Shown piece after piece: positions 23,754 to 36,345 of a DNA stretch of 64,000 bases. Numbering within the stretch: the stretch's first letter is position 1; every line of letters begins with the position of its first letter. The notes beneath the pieces are model-generated. The model did not search any database, had not been told where the DNA came from, and worked only from the letters and a program-made list of their open reading frames with translations. Source of the DNA: Ostrinia nubilalis (Eukaryota; Arthropoda; Insecta; Lepidoptera; Crambidae); assembly GCF_963855985.1 (NCBI RefSeq), contig NC_087105.1, positions 4,900,501 through 4,964,500 on the forward strand, written 5' to 3'. A program made the translations under genes and the position numbers.

Positions 23754-23900
23754 ATTTAGAACAAAATTACCATTTTCTTTCTCACTGACACGACTGAAAC
23801 AAAACTTTCGTTCGTCGTCGTTCAGTCAGCTGTATTTTTATTTTTAAAACATGCGTTCCTATCTTCACAATAATGCAAACGTCAAAATTCAAATTCGCTG
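23754..23900. promoter_or_regulatory. Presumed DCAF5 5' UTR and proximal promoter
   Basis: The 147 bases upstream of the DCAF5 ATG are AT-rich and end where a repeat terminus begins (23901). No TATA box in convincing position is visible. Assignment rests only on location. Confidence 0.35.
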
Positions 23901-25145
23901 TATTATTCGGCATGTGACGATGCACAGCATCTGGTGAGAGAGATGCGTCTACTTCCGGTGTAGTTTTTTACCATTTTATAACTTAAATGACGTCATTTCC
24001 GCAATTATTTAATAGGAATTGATTTGACTTACTTCCGTTTGCCGCCATTTTAGTCACCTGGGGGCGAGCTTGCTCGGAGTTCTTCATAGCGTCTTTAACT
24101 TCCAAACTAGCAACATCGTAAGCAGAAACTCTGCTCAGATTTTTACCGAAATAATTTATTTCTCAACTTATACTAAGTTTAAAATTAAAAAGTGCAATTG
24201 ACCGCGCGTTGTGACCGCGAACGACATGTACGTGAAGGTGGTTGGCGCTAAAGGGGACGAGTGTCTTCCGGACGACGAGCAGGTGGACCCAGAGCGTCGG
24301 ATACCGGAGAAACTCGGACCCCGGCGAGATTCAAAACGGATGAAACGAGGTACGTGGGATTCTGATAGCTTTAACACTCTTTTCAATCAAATGAGCATTC
24401 TCGCGAATCTCTATATTGTATAAATAGATTGAATAACGTACCCACAACCATCTTATACAATTTTAACGGCGGCCCCGTCAGCCCCAATCGCAAACATTAC
24501 CAATCAAAATACGTTGTTAGCATCACCACAATCGAACGATAACTCTTTCTGGTACGAGTTTCTTAATAAATACCCATTTAAAAAGGTTCATTGTGCTCAT
24601 AAAATAAAGCACCTACAAATGCTTTACCACATCAACAAAGCACTTTAAACTACAACTAATAGTAGACTGGGTGGCCTCCCCCAACACTGAGCCAGCTTAC
24701 AGCTTGAATTATTAAATTCTAATGTTTTTTGCAAATCAAGAAACTTAATAAGTATGACAAAATGTGCTAAGTGCATCGAACATGTATACTTCTATTTTGC
24801 AACAACATATAAATTGTAATGTGACATGCAATAAACGTTTTTGAATTTGAATTTGAACATGTCACGAGCGTATCCTGGCTAAAATTCCTAATAAGCATTG
24901 CGCGAGGAGCACCCTCCCAGTGCTGGATTTTTGTTCGGCAAAATCACCCTGTGCTCGTACTGGTGATATCTAAAAAAATAATCCGACCTTGGTTCTCTAG
25001 CCGGTCACTTCAAGCAAAATCAAAACATAATAATATCTTTATTTGCTAAGACTGATTAAATTAGTTCTTACAAATCGTCAAATACTAATAAGTAAAACAA
25101 AAAGCCAAGGATTCCAAATCAGTCCCTCCAGGTCCCCTTGACGAC

Positions 25146-25598
25146 CAATAAGTCAAATGACCATCCAATCAGCAAATTCTACGGAGGCTGCCTTTGAGCG
25201 TATCTTAGGCAGTGGTAGGCGTCATCAGACTGCGGAGGTCAACCTGTTACCTGACAATGGTTCCAGGGATGCGTCTGCCATTCACCTCCAAGCCGGTGCT
25301 TGCCCCTGCACCTGCAACGCCGTGCTTTATTCAGCGTCTTAACACTCTTGACTGTCTAGCGCTGACCAAATAAGAACAGCAAAGTCAAGTGACTTTTCAC
25401 TCAGCAAATTCTACGGAGGCTGCCTTTGAGCGTATCTTAGGCAGTGGCAGGCGTTATCAGACTGCGGAGGTCAACCTGTTACCTGACAATGGTTCCAGGG
25501 ATGCGTCTGCCATTCACCTCCAAGCCGGTGCTTGTCTCCCTTCAACGCCGTGCTTTATTCAGCGTTTTAACACTCTTGACTGTCTAACGCTGACCAAA
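25146..25598. repeat. Two tandem copies of a 232-bp unit
   Basis: The sequence CAGCAAATTCTACGGAGGCT starts at 25170 and again at 25402. The two copies remain nearly identical through GACTGTCTA(G/A)CGCTGACC. A frame in the same register exists in both (61 and 70 codons, same N-terminal half) but shows no known domain. I do not call it a gene. Confidence 0.75.
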
Positions 25599-26999
25599 TA
25601 AACCGAAATGCTGAAATTACCAGATAAGGCACCGCTCAGCATGAGCCTGCTCCTCACAATATTCCTTCGCAAGAAGGACAGACCAAACAACCTATTCCGT
25701 TAAACGTCCTAATCAGTAGATACAATTATGTAAGTATTGATCCGATCTGAAGTAGTTGAATGCTAAATTCTAAATCTGGATGTAGATACCGATCACAGAG
25801 ACACCGCCGGCCTCTCCGCATGTCTTGTCAAGGTACCCTAAAATTATCAATCTCTCGTTCTCTACTGCATACCGAAAAACATTAATACAATCACAAACTA
25901 CTTACTAAACCTCGTCACCTTTGACAAACCAGACGAGACAGCAACTACTAGAACGGAAGGTTAGTGTAACATTTTATCTTCTGGAACACTTTAAACCTTG
26001 TCAATTACGTGAACTCAGGTTCAACAAGTCATCATCTCTAAGGATTTTGTCGGTAAATACGAAATCTATACGACTCAACAAATGCCTATAACGGTAAGCT
26101 TGATCTCCAGTGAGGGCTCATCACAAGACTCCAGCTCAGCATCTCTTAACAACCATCTGGATGTCTAAAAAAAAAAATATCAGAAATCATAATCAGCGAT
26201 GGGGGATTTCTCATTCTTTCATTCATTTCATGTGCGTTCACTAATTTTGCTATCGGACAATCAAAGCATAGCCTATACTCGAAACTAAGGGAGAAAGGGG
26301 CACATTCAGAGCCTCTATTGGAACTGTCTCTCTAACTTTTCAACTTGAAAAACATCACCTCCCTTCGGTTCAGTCGGGTAAAAATAGCTCTGACAGCGCA
26401 AAATATTATCTCCCAGGTCGATTCAATCAAATTTATCTGACGATCTAGGTCAATTTACGGGGAAAACAACCTACTTAAGTGGCATCTCCTGGGTTCAAAT
26501 CCAAACGTAAATATTCCAAAAGTTCGGGAAACTGGATATCCAGAGACCCCACAGAGATTCACCAGCAGCCTTTGCAACGACTTCAACCAGGGTGGCTATG
26601 GTGGTAAACTAGGCTAAATCTTTGCTGTCCCGTTTCTCACCACAGCAAAAGGTACCTGCTTAGCACCTCGAAATGACCTTTCTGGCTTTTCTTAGCAGGG
26701 CTCGAGGCCGACCCTCAAAATACAGAATCTCCACCATGTTCTTACCACATGGTGACCTCCACGTCAGGATCAGGTAACATGTAATTTTTTAGTATGTTGA
26801 GTTGGGGGTAGTAAGGTATCGTTCCTTAAACATACCTGGCAAAAATCCACTTTAAAAACTCATAAAATAACCTGGCCTTGGTGGTTAAACTAATGACCTA
26901 AGGAAAACAGTCGTAGCTATATACTTACCTCTTGAAGCTCGACAGCAAGATTTATTTGCTAGACTAAATCGTTTATCTACTCTTCTACTACCTTTATGC

Positions 27000-27765
27000 C
27001 CTGTGGGTCTAGACAAAATTCACTTTAAAATCGCAAACCAGTCGAAGGATGGTCGATTAGCCTTCTTTTTTCTATATGAAGTTATAACTTATCCAATTTT
27101 CGATTCGATCAAAAAGTGCTACTTGTCTAGGGGGGCTGGTATTACTAATCTAAAACTATATTAAATATAACTTTAATTTTCTTACTAAGCATAAAAGCTT
27201 AACCAATTTCACTTCCTGATAAAGGCCTTAAACCCAACAGTAGGTATCTAAAATGTGACCTTTACGAGGCTTCTCGTAGACTAGCTTATGTATATTTTTC
27301 TCCTACCATCTACATCAGCTGCTGACATGACAAAACATAGTCTCACCTGAATAATTTCAAGTTTAAGTTAATAAACCTTGACCTACGAGTAAGTTCGGCA
27401 CCGTTACGGCATCATACAAACAACTGGGAAAAATGACAGCAAATCCCAAAAAACAAAATAGGTATGCCCTTGCTACGGTTGCGTAAGTTACTGGAATCAG
27501 GCGAGCAGAGGCGAACAGCGGAATATAATAACACATTATTTATTTTTTCAACACCAAGTAATACTAGGAATCTAAATGGATAAAAACAGTATAAAGGTTG
27601 TTGGATTTAAAACCTCTCCTGTGGGTCTAGACAAAGTGCAAATTATAATCGCAAACCAGTCGAAAAGTGGTCGAAAAGCCCCTTTTTTGTATGGAGTTTT
27701 GACGGATTCGATTTTCGATTCGATCAAAAAGTGCGTTTTGTCTAGGGGGGCTGGCATTGTTGACC
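27000..27765. repeat. Two copies of a small inverted-end repeat
   Basis: CTGTGGGTCTAGACAAA begins near 27000 and 27619. Both copies end near CTAGGGGGGCTGG (about 27140 and 27755). The two ends, TCTAGACAAA and its reverse near TTTGTCTAGG, are imperfect inverted repeats, as in a MITE. The first copy is more diverged. Confidence 0.55.
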
Positions 27766-28345
27766 TCGTTGTGACATCTTTAATTTGGGTTGATATTTAG
27801 CCATAGATGAAATTATTTGATGAGATATTGGCGTAGGCAGAACAATAATAGCAATATTATAAGGTAGACACTTTTAACTCATCTGCGACCGATACACCAA
27901 ATAACATATTATTTAATTAATAACTTTCAAACAACAGATCTAAAGCATGTTGGATACTCTTCAATCACATCGTACGCCTGTATTATAAACTTATGTTGAT
28001 GACTCGCATGAACCTTACTGCCATGCGGGCAAATTATATCAATACACACTCAATCTGCATTTTAATGAGGAAAGAATTTCTGAATTCAGTTCAGTAGCTT
28101 TCCAGTTTATTCATTTCAAACATACAAAAGTACAAACCCTCCTACTTTGTGATATTAGTGCTGCTTTCACTGGGCATTTAGAACAAAACATGTTAATACC
28201 CTGAAACTAATCATGTTCTAATCTAGTTCTGTTACAGAAACTCGAAAACTTTCATCACATAGCGCCATTGGTAAGTAGTCACCAGGAGCTAATAAACAAG
28301 TCTCTCACCAGATGCTGTGCATCGTCACATGCCGAATAATAGTAC

Positions 28346-28649
28346 AAGTTTTACAAAACAATAAAACTTGTATTATTGAGCAGAGACGATGCACAGCATC
28401 CCAAGAAGGCCTCCTGGTGAGCTCTCTATGAAGAACTCCGAGCAAGCTCGCCCCCAGGTGACTAAAATGGCGGCAAACGGAAGTAAGTCAAATCAATTCC
28501 TATTAAATAATTGCGGAAATGACGTCATTTAAGTTATAAAATGGTAAAAAACTACACCGGAAGTAGACGCATCTCTCTCACCAGATGCTGTGCATCGTCT
28601 CTGCTCAATAATACAAGTTTTATTGTTTTGTAAAACTTGTACTATTTTC
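28346..28649. mobile_element. Foldback element carrying the second promoter-like block
   Basis: About 62-bp inverted ends begin AATAGTACAAGTTTTACAAA (28344-28406) and are repeated in reverse at 28587-28649. The inner half of each end shares GACGATGCACAGCATC with the ends of the segment at 23901. The middle (28416-28586) is the reverse complement of 23925-24087: AAAATGGCGGC, CGGAAGT, TGACGTCA, CCGGAAGT in plus order. It lies directly upstream of RRP15. Confidence 0.6.
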
Positions 28650-28865
28650 TTTTAGGCCAAGATGTGTGTACACTGCTTAAAATATGACAGACGGTAAAAT
28701 AATTCGACGAAACATTGACTGACAGTTGACACACATTGACAGCAACAAAGTAAGCAAAAGCAACACATGATTTTGGTTTAGATGTTGTTTTAATATTATT
28801 AGTTTTTCATTGATCGTTTATGACATACGTTAATTAGTATACCTTTAATTGCAGTTAATATAACT

Positions 28866-29974
28866 ATGGTTGTTGCTGAACTTGTCAGGGAAACCATGAA
28901 GAAACCTTCTGTAAAAGTAACTGGTAAGGTTATATTCATATTATAAGATTATCGATTATTTCACAACCAAACGAGCATTGAAAGATTCATGTTTGTATTC
29001 TAGTGTCATCAGATTCTTCAAGTGCTGAGGAATCGGAAGACTCTGAACAAGAAGTCGAACCTACTGATAATGTTGAGATGGATAATGATCTTGATGGAAA
29101 TGACGATGATAAAGCAGATGCTGATGTCGAGAGCAGTGGTGAAGGCGAGGACAGTTCCGACTCCGAAGGTGATGACGCTGCAGTAACAAATGAAGGCTGG
29201 GCGGATTCTCTTGCAAAGATCCTGGGATCCAGTAAACCCAAGAACAAGAAGACATTAGTATTGTCCAGGGCAAAGAAACATTCAGAGATAGTAAAAAAAG
29301 AGACAAATGAAAAACCTGCATTTGAAGTCATTGGTGAGACTGGTGAAGACAAAAAGGAAGTGAAAAAAGAAGCTGTAGATGAAGAAGATTCCACAGAACC
29401 CCCTGTCAAGAAAATGGTAAGCATTAGTTTAATAATTTACTTTAATCTGTTGTGTGTTATAACATCTGGGGTTATAACTTGGTGAATATATGTCTTTAAC
29501 TGTAATTCAACTGTTTCAGAAACATGAAAAACCATCAATACGAGTAAAACCAAACATACTAGAAAAAGATAGAGAGAGGTTACTGTCTAAAATAGCTACA
29601 AAAGGTGTAGTACAGTTATTCAATGCAGTCAGAAATCAACAGAAGTCTTTAGATACCCAATTGGACAGAAATGATTTATCTGAACACAAAAAAGAGAAAA
29701 TATTGAAGAAGTTTGATAAGAGAGCATTTTTAGATACTCTAATGGGTCAAACCAAGTCAGTTATTGTGGACAAAGAAACAAAACCACCCAAAGATGAAGT
29801 AAAGGCAGAAGATGAGAAACCTAGGTGGAATGCTCTGAGGTAAATATTACAATATTGGTAAGATGAATAAATTGATTTAAAATCATTTGCTTCATATTGT
29901 TGTTTATTTCCAGGGATGACTTCATGATGGGTGCCAAAATGAAAGATTGGGATAAAGAGTCTGTTGATGAATAA
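28866..29974 (+). CDS. RRP15: RRP15-like ribosomal RNA processing protein
   Basis: Four exons, 28866-28923, 29004-29416, 29520-29839 and 29914-29974, with consistent phases, give 283 residues. The N-terminal half is acidic and Ser/Glu/Asp-rich. Exon 2 contains the conserved GWADSLAKILGS, and the C-terminal block runs ERLLSKIATKGVVQLFNAV, FLDTLMGQ and RDDFMMGAKMKDWD, as in RRP15 of yeast and animals (Pfam family Rrp15p). Family knowledge: a nucleolar factor needed for maturation of 27S pre-rRNA and the 60S subunit. The start is the ATG at 28866; a second in-frame ATG ten codons on is possible. A polyadenylation signal AATAAA occurs at about 29999. The gene converges on RGP1, with 83 bp between the stop codons. 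Confidence 0.93.
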
Positions 29975-29998
29975 AACTGTTTATGTTGTAAGAATTTT

Positions 29999-30004
29999 AA
30001 TAAA
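29999..30004 (+). terminator. RRP15 polyadenylation signal
   Basis: AATAAA 25 bp after the RRP15 stop codon. With the convergent RGP1 stop at 30058, the two 3' UTRs very probably overlap. Confidence 0.6.
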
Positions 30005-30057
30005 CTAAGTACATTATTTACAGCTTTTATTATCATTACTATTAAGAAATAAGTAGA

Positions 30058-31693
30058 TTATTTAATTAACATAGTGTAAGCATCATTACCAACAGAATGT
30101 TGAGTGATTTGTTTAGGGAGAGTTGAATATATTTTGACAGGAAGGTTCCATACCATTGTTTCAATGGGCACCTTCAGTGGCGCATTCCAATCTATTTCTT
30201 CTGGATTAGGCAAAAGCTTTTCATTTGTGGTCACAAATTCAAAGTGAAGGCGCCATTTTAAAGACACTGAAAATAATAAATTTTCTTATCAGTCAATTTA
30301 TTTTAGCAAAAAATCACTAAATATCAAAACAGTGATAACTTATTATGCAAGTAAATTACCTTCATCCACTTCAAATGCTGGTGTAATGTGTAAAGGAATT
30401 GGCAATATAAGCTGTGAATGTGTAAGGCCCAAAGTAACTTCGTGATATCTTGCTACTGTCATTGATCTGCTGCTGGTATCTTTGCTGGCATTTTTTGATG
30501 GAGACTTTGACTTTATAGTTTCTTCTGGTTGTAGGGATACAGAGACCTTAAAAAAAAAAACAAACGAACAAGTTATTAGAAACAGTAAATAAAACATAAT
30601 TATTTCTGATCACTTATGTTTTGGTCTTAATGTAAATTACCTGCATACAAGTAACTGATCCTACAGAGAAGTCGAAAGTACCAACAATGTCTTCCCCCAA
30701 TTTGTATGCAGATTTAAAGAGACAAAATCTTCCAACTTTTCCTCTTGTGTTTGTAATCATGTATGAGTTTGGACTCCTTCTTGCTGTAAGATTCTGGAAG
30801 TTAAAGTAATAAAATCTCATAAATGCTAATTAAAACAAATAATGTGATAATTTATCCTGGCTGCCAAACCAAATGGATACCATGAAGCAATACCTGTAAA
30901 ACTTGCAAAGCCATTGTCAATGGTGTTTCAACTTTTCTCTCTTCTGAAAATGGATTTGTTGGCTGCAGCTCTTCTGTGGTTTCATTACCACATAGAGCTG
31001 CCAAGTCCTGCATGTTCATGATTGGGCTTATAGGCAGGACACGGAATGGTATTCGGACCATTTTGATGTGTGAGCCTACTTTTTGAGTTGCTATCGTGAC
31101 TTTGTAAGAGTACTTTACTGAAGTCCCTCGGTAAGACGGTGCTGCTTCAATTGGAAGTGATTCTCTGTACCAAACTGCAGAAAGAAATAGATTCATAATT
31201 ATTTTAAGTCATTAAAACTAAAATGTTATTAATTCTATCATTAAACCAAATATTAGTCTTACATGTTTTACTCTCTCCAAGGGGTATTGTTAAGTCACAG
31301 AATAATATTTTTGGCTTAGTATGGAATATAACATCTCCAATATCACATGATGTTACTTCTAAAGAAGTTGTTTTGCCTAATATAGGTGTTTTTTCTCCAG
31401 TGTTTCCTGACGTTGAGTAGAAGCAGTGTATTTGTGCAGATGCCCATGCTAAGTTTTCAAGAATATCACTGGAACAACAAAATCTTAATAGACAACTTCA
31501 TCAAAGTTACTCAAGTTTCATGGGATAATAAAGAGGCTGTGTTGTCATTAGTGTAAAATTTTATACTTTACCTATGGCTTTGTGAATTCCTATGCTCTGG
31601 TTGAGTTGTGTGGCAGAATGTAATGCAACATTCCAGAGCTTCACCAGCCAAATACACTGTGCCAGTCGTTAATTTCGCCGAGAGCTCTATCAT
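30058..31693 (-). CDS. RGP1: RGP1 homologue, RIC1-RGP1 guanine exchange complex
   Basis: Six exons in transcript order: 31693-31572, 31468-31263, 31174-30894, 30793-30641, 30546-30360 and 30266-30058. All phases close to 385 residues, against about 391 in human. Recognisable blocks are GTVYLAGEALECCITF, LAWASAQIHC, ILFCDLTIPLGESKT, LPIEAAPSYRGTSVKYSY, TRGKVGRFCLFKSAYKLGED, ILPIPLHITPAFEVDE and VSLKWRLHFEFVT. Family knowledge: an arrestin-like fold protein that with RIC1 activates RAB6 at the Golgi and supports retrograde endosome-to-Golgi traffic. The start ATG at 31693 matches the family start (MIEL). It diverges from the RhoGAP gene, with 580 bp between starts. Confidence 0.93.
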
Positions 31694-32273
31694 GATTAAT
31701 TACTTAGCAAACTATAACAACAAATTAACTTTTCAGTAACCTATATTATTATGAGATTATGTTTATTAAATCAATACATAATAAATAAATTAAAACTAAA
31801 TTCACATTTTCGCAAAGCAGTACAATATACCTGTCAATGTCAGACTCAGATGTCACCACAACATGTGTCAACATCATCATCATGCGTTCCGGTTCCGTTA
31901 GCGAAATTCGTACGTTTACTGTGTACACCAATCTTTATAATTGACATGAAACCTATGAATCGGTAAAATAAACATTAAGGAAGACGCTTCATTTCACGAA
32001 AAGGCGCAATAAAATATTTCTATAATTTATAAAAACTGATATTATACGGCCATTAATTATAATAATTATTCAGTTAAATTGTTTGTAACATGATTTTGAT
32101 TTTATGGTTCTTAATTTTTCATGCTGATTTTGTATAAAATCTTTGAAATAATTATTGCCAAGTAATGATAAGATGAGCGTTATCTCGTGTAATGGAACGT
32201 TTTCTAACGAACTATGTCGGGTTTGAAAAGCGGAATCAAAATTTTGTTCTATTTTATTTAAAAACAGTGGAAA
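31694..32273. promoter_or_regulatory. Shared upstream region of RGP1 (-) and the RhoGAP gene (+)
   Basis: The two genes start head to head 580 bp apart, so this is probably a bidirectional promoter. The sequence is AT-rich and TATA-less as far as I can see. No coding exon is supported in it. Confidence 0.5.
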
Positions 32274-35200
32274 ATGTTGATATCCGACGGCATAAATCAC
32301 GTTAAATTACAATCCATTATAGTGGGAGAACTAAAGAAAGCTGGATTAAAGCATCGTCTAAAGAAAATTATACTAAAAAGTGTCAAGGTATGTTGAACGA
32401 TTTTGCCAACTTCTATGATTTCTTCTCTTTTGTATTTACTATTTTATTGTTTCCTTACCAGGATCACAAGACAGTATTTGGAGCTCCACTAGTAAAAGTT
32501 CCATCATGCAGTGTTATTTGTTGTGGGAGTACTTTGAGTGTTCCGATGGTAGTCACCGAGATGTCGACGGTGCTCCGAGCTAATGCCCACATCGAGGGTT
32601 TATTTAGAAAAGCTGGCTCGCAAAACCGCCAAAAAGATATCAAGGTATTTAATAAATAATAATTCTAAAATGATTGCTATGGTCTCTATAGTCATAGTTG
32701 TTAATAAATCTCGAAATATTTCTTCAGCGGTTACTTGATGCCGGCGGCTGCGTATCCGACGGCCACCACCCCATAGATGTGGCAAGTGTCTTGAAGCTGT
32801 ACCTGAGATGTTTGCCAGAGCCTCTAATCAGTGCGGAGGTTCAAGATTTGCTTCTAAGATGCCGGCTATCCGCAGGGGACGATGCCCTCAGGCCTATTCT
32901 CCACACTTTGCTCCTTCTACCAGTACTACATGTCCATCTTCTACATTACATTATGGAGGTAAGTTATTTTATTTCCCATTAGTTTTAGTGAGATTAACAG
33001 AAAATGGGTTGCTTGCATAATATTATTATAGATTGGACCAGGTGCTATCCTGTAGGTAGCAGTTGCAGTGACCTACACCATTATTAAATGCAATTTAGCC
33101 AATTTATTAGTATTTTAGACCCTTTTCAGGGCATTTGTAGATGTTCCAAATATAGCTTGCCCTACCATTTACATTGTTATACCAGGGAAGTTTCTTCATT
33201 CATCCATTTCAGTTGCTGAACTTCATTGCATCTAGACACAAAGATAACCTGATGGACTCGTCCAACCTGGCCATAGTCCTGGCTCCCAGCATCATGCCAC
33301 TGCCGGCCGCAGCATCTGCCCAACGACTGGAACACCATGTTGCACTTGTTAAGGTGGTCATTTATTGTATTTTATTCAATCATTTATTTGGGAAATCCTG
33401 TGGCGAGTCGTTTGGTTTTCATTGTTTTTCTTGTGGCATGTCATTGGGTTTCTTATTTTTAACTTTAGAAAGCAGTACGTTTAAAATATTGAGACTATGA
33501 TGTGCCTACTATGTAAATTCACGAAAGTCTTTATAGTCAAACTAGTTCTATGATTTTTAGTCTCATACTGTATGGTATGAAAACCAAGTTAGATATGTGC
33601 ATCTATTTACTACTGTATTTTTTCAGATATTCATCGAAAACTCGCAACATATTGGGTTACTAACAGAGGATCTCATGACACAACTAGACGACGATTCTGA
33701 TGTGTATCTTGCAAGGAGAAAAAAAAGACGAAGTGGCTCTCTCAATCGTAAGTAGCTTCTTAAATTGGGTACCTGACATAACATAATATAATTCTGTACT
33801 GTCAGTATAAAATAACCAATAGTATAAAATATTAACTATAGCAATTTTTAGGTGTATTGAGTGGCCTTCGCAAAATGGTGTCAGGCAGTGTGAACACACC
33901 TGCAACAGTCCGTGAGACTGCCAAAACTCCCGTCCTGAGCAAATCCGCTGCCAAACGAAAGTTTGATAGTTATGAAGGACTTTCTACGAAAGCAAAGTAA
34001 GTGTTTGTATTCAATTTGTATGTGATTCATATTTATTTTGTAAAAATATATTGATTTTGGTTCCCTAATTTTATTTAACTAATTTAAATTTTACAGGAAA
34101 GAAATAACCCAAGGTTTGCCTCAGAAAGAACTGTCCTTCACACCTATGAAAATGTAAGTATGTAAAGAATTACTAACATACATTCATTTGCAGTATGGTA
34201 TTCGAGATTGTTTTTCAGAACAAAGATAAGTTTCTATTGTACTTGGTCAGACATTATTTCGATAGAGATTTCATAAGGCCCTCAGTGCGCGAGTCCCTGT
34301 TTGCCGATTTTTATATTTTAAATGTATACCTACGTAATATTTTTTATTTCAGGGGTATGGAACGCAAAAGACTACGACTTAGCCTAATGGACGCCAGAAG
34401 TACTCCTATCATCAATTCAGATTTCAGCTCTCATAAAAACTCAGAAACTAGTGTTAGCAGTGAAGACTTGCTGACTTCATCTGAACATCTATTTAGTAAT
34501 CATGACACAATAGATTTATCACCAGACATGAAACAGACAGACAAAGATTACGTTAGGATATCCAAACAAGAATATGAAGAAATCAAAAGCAGAGTTTCAG
34601 CTATAGAAAATAGGCTATCTAGAGAATTTACCGATGTAATACCGAGAGTCCAACCCCTGCAACAAGTGCAAAACGTTTACGAGCAAACCCTTGAAGAAGT
34701 CGCGATGCTGAACTGTGCGGGTTCTGATCATTTAGCGCGACGTCTAAGCAAAGAACTGAAGATTAGACCTAATGAAGAAGCGAAAATAATTCGATCTCCG
34801 AGTGCTAGGAAAATTGGTTCCATACGGCGGCGATCTAAAGAAAATATAACAAAAATCGTCAGGCATAAATCATGGAATGCATCCTCACATTCCCAAGCTA
34901 GTCAAAATGGAGATAGATTTTACCCCTACGTAGGTTTGTCTCGTCGCAGCAGAACCAGCACTGCAAAGCCTGATTTAGCTGTGCCTACTTCTACACCAAA
35001 CAATTGGGATGAATCATTATCTGAAAACTCGCTCAACAATTCAAATTCCAACAAGAAGTATCAATTACGAAAAAGAGTTAGTCTCGCATCCAATTATAAT
35101 TTAGATAAAACGATTGGGAAGCACCAACCTCGAAGGTCTTTGAATTTAACAGCTGAAAACAGTTGGGACAATTCCGAAAGTTCAATGAATAACACTATGA

Positions 35201-35910
35201 ATTCGAGTATGAAATCGATAAAATCGGATATCATGAGACATTACCAAAACGTTGTTAACAGAAGTAAGTTGAACAAGCAAAGTCCGCAACAGCAAAAATG
35301 GCGCAGTGCCGCTGCATTCTTCATGGATAAAACGGGAGAAGTGGAAAGTACTAGTCAGACTGGACGACCGTCAGTGAACAAACTGCGTCGCCAGAATGCC
35401 GGGGCTGTACTCGCGAAAGCCAAGCTTTTCGAGTCCAGTTCGGACAAGTCTTCAGAGAGGAATGAGAAAACAGCTCATACAGGGTTTGCTAGAAAACCTA
35501 GAAACAGTCAGCCAGTTAAACCAACAAAACTTGTAGCTCATGTTAAACCCAAAGTACAGACTACCTTTCATGATGTAGCACCTAGTATCCCAGCGAGGCT
35601 GCAGAGAGTGGTAGACGTAGCGCCGAGTGTGCCAGCACGTCCACATAGACAACTTAATCTTCACACTAAAGAAGACGTCGAAGCATGGCGGTTGAATAGG
35701 AAAACCACGCCTATAAAGAAAATCACTTCACCTACAAGTTCTCAGGTCAAGACACCTCAACAAACACCAGCTCTGAGAAAACCTCTATGCATTCCCAGGA
35801 ATATACGAACTCCAGCTGCGATCAACGACTCTCGAAAAATAAATACACCCATGAAAGCTGTGCACATTTCTCCCAGAAGACGGTCTCCGCGGCAAAAACG
35901 TTTTCTATAG
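32274..35910 (+). CDS. RhoGAP domain protein, ARHGAP11A-like
   Basis: Eight exons (32274-32387, 32462-32644, 32728-32958, 33213-33353, 33627-33747, 33852-33996, 34097-34153, 34353-35910) join in phase to 849 residues. The RhoGAP domain covers about residues 44-270. It includes HIEGLFRKAGS with the catalytic arginine finger at residue 87, LKLYLRCLPEPLI, and KDNLMDSSNLAIVLAPSIM (the conserved Asn-Leu-Ala block). A Lys/Arg-rich stretch (ARRKKRRSGSLN) follows, as in ARHGAP11A, then a long basic, Ser/Pro-rich disordered tail with repeats such as DVAPS(I/V)PAR and likely nuclear signals. Family knowledge: it promotes GTP hydrolysis on Rho; ARHGAP11A is a cell-cycle nuclear/midzone GAP. The exact orthologue name in insects is uncertain. 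The last exon carries two thirds of the protein. Confidence 0.85.
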
Positions 35911-36345
35911 CAAAGGAAAAAGACTTCTGTTATTTTATATCAGTTTAATTTAATTAATTTAATATAATATTAGATCAGCGAATATTAGATTTTAAGTAAG
36001 TGTGATTAAAGAAATCAGTGGCCATGTGTAAATAGTATTATTATTCTAAATGTAAATCATACATAAGTAATCCGATTGAATTTTAATTAAACAAGTTTAC
36101 AATCAAGAAACAGTTTTTGGTATTACCTACCTGTTGAAAATTCTTTATTCCGATTTACAGTTTGCCAATCGGGAGGTGGTTCCAACTTAGAGTTTGTCAC
36201 CGGGGGGTGGTGGTTGGCACTAAATAGATGACGTTTATATTCCCATCAGCCCCCTTTGAACTTGCCAACTGCCCCTTCGAGTTTGCCACGCAAGTTATTC
36301 CCAGTTGCCCCCACTGGAGGCAAAGGGCTATTCCTTTATTACGTA
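35911..36345. other. RhoGAP 3' UTR region
   Basis: AT-rich sequence follows the stop codon. TAATTAAAC occurs near 36084. From about 36164 to 36340 the sequence repeatedly uses words such as TTTGCCA and GCCCCC, possibly an old repeat. No coding exon is seen. Confidence 0.4.

Larger units (their letters stand above)
23901..28341. mobile_element. Repeat-bounded segment between DCAF5 and RRP15
   Basis: Inverted ends of about 41 bp begin TATTATTCGGCATGTGACGA at 23901 and lie in reverse at about 28301-28341. Next to the left end is a promoter-like block (23931-24087) with ACTTCCGG (ETS), TGACGTCA (CRE/ATF) and GCCGCCATTTT (YY1-like). The interior has no transposase and only short frames. It contains a LINE-like 3' tail near 24760-24860 (GCAATAAACGTTTTTGAATT), a 232-bp tandem duplication and two copies of a small repeat. 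Superfamily unknown; no clear target duplication. Confidence 0.5.

Noticed and set aside
24211..24423. Possible small gene (MYVKVVGAKGDECLPDD...)
   Set aside because: Starts from GTG or an inner ATG, no known domain, lies inside a repeat-bounded segment; kept only as part of that element.
28987..29424. 145-codon minus-strand Ser-rich frame
   Set aside because: Antisense shadow of the acidic Asp/Glu/Ser exon of RRP15.
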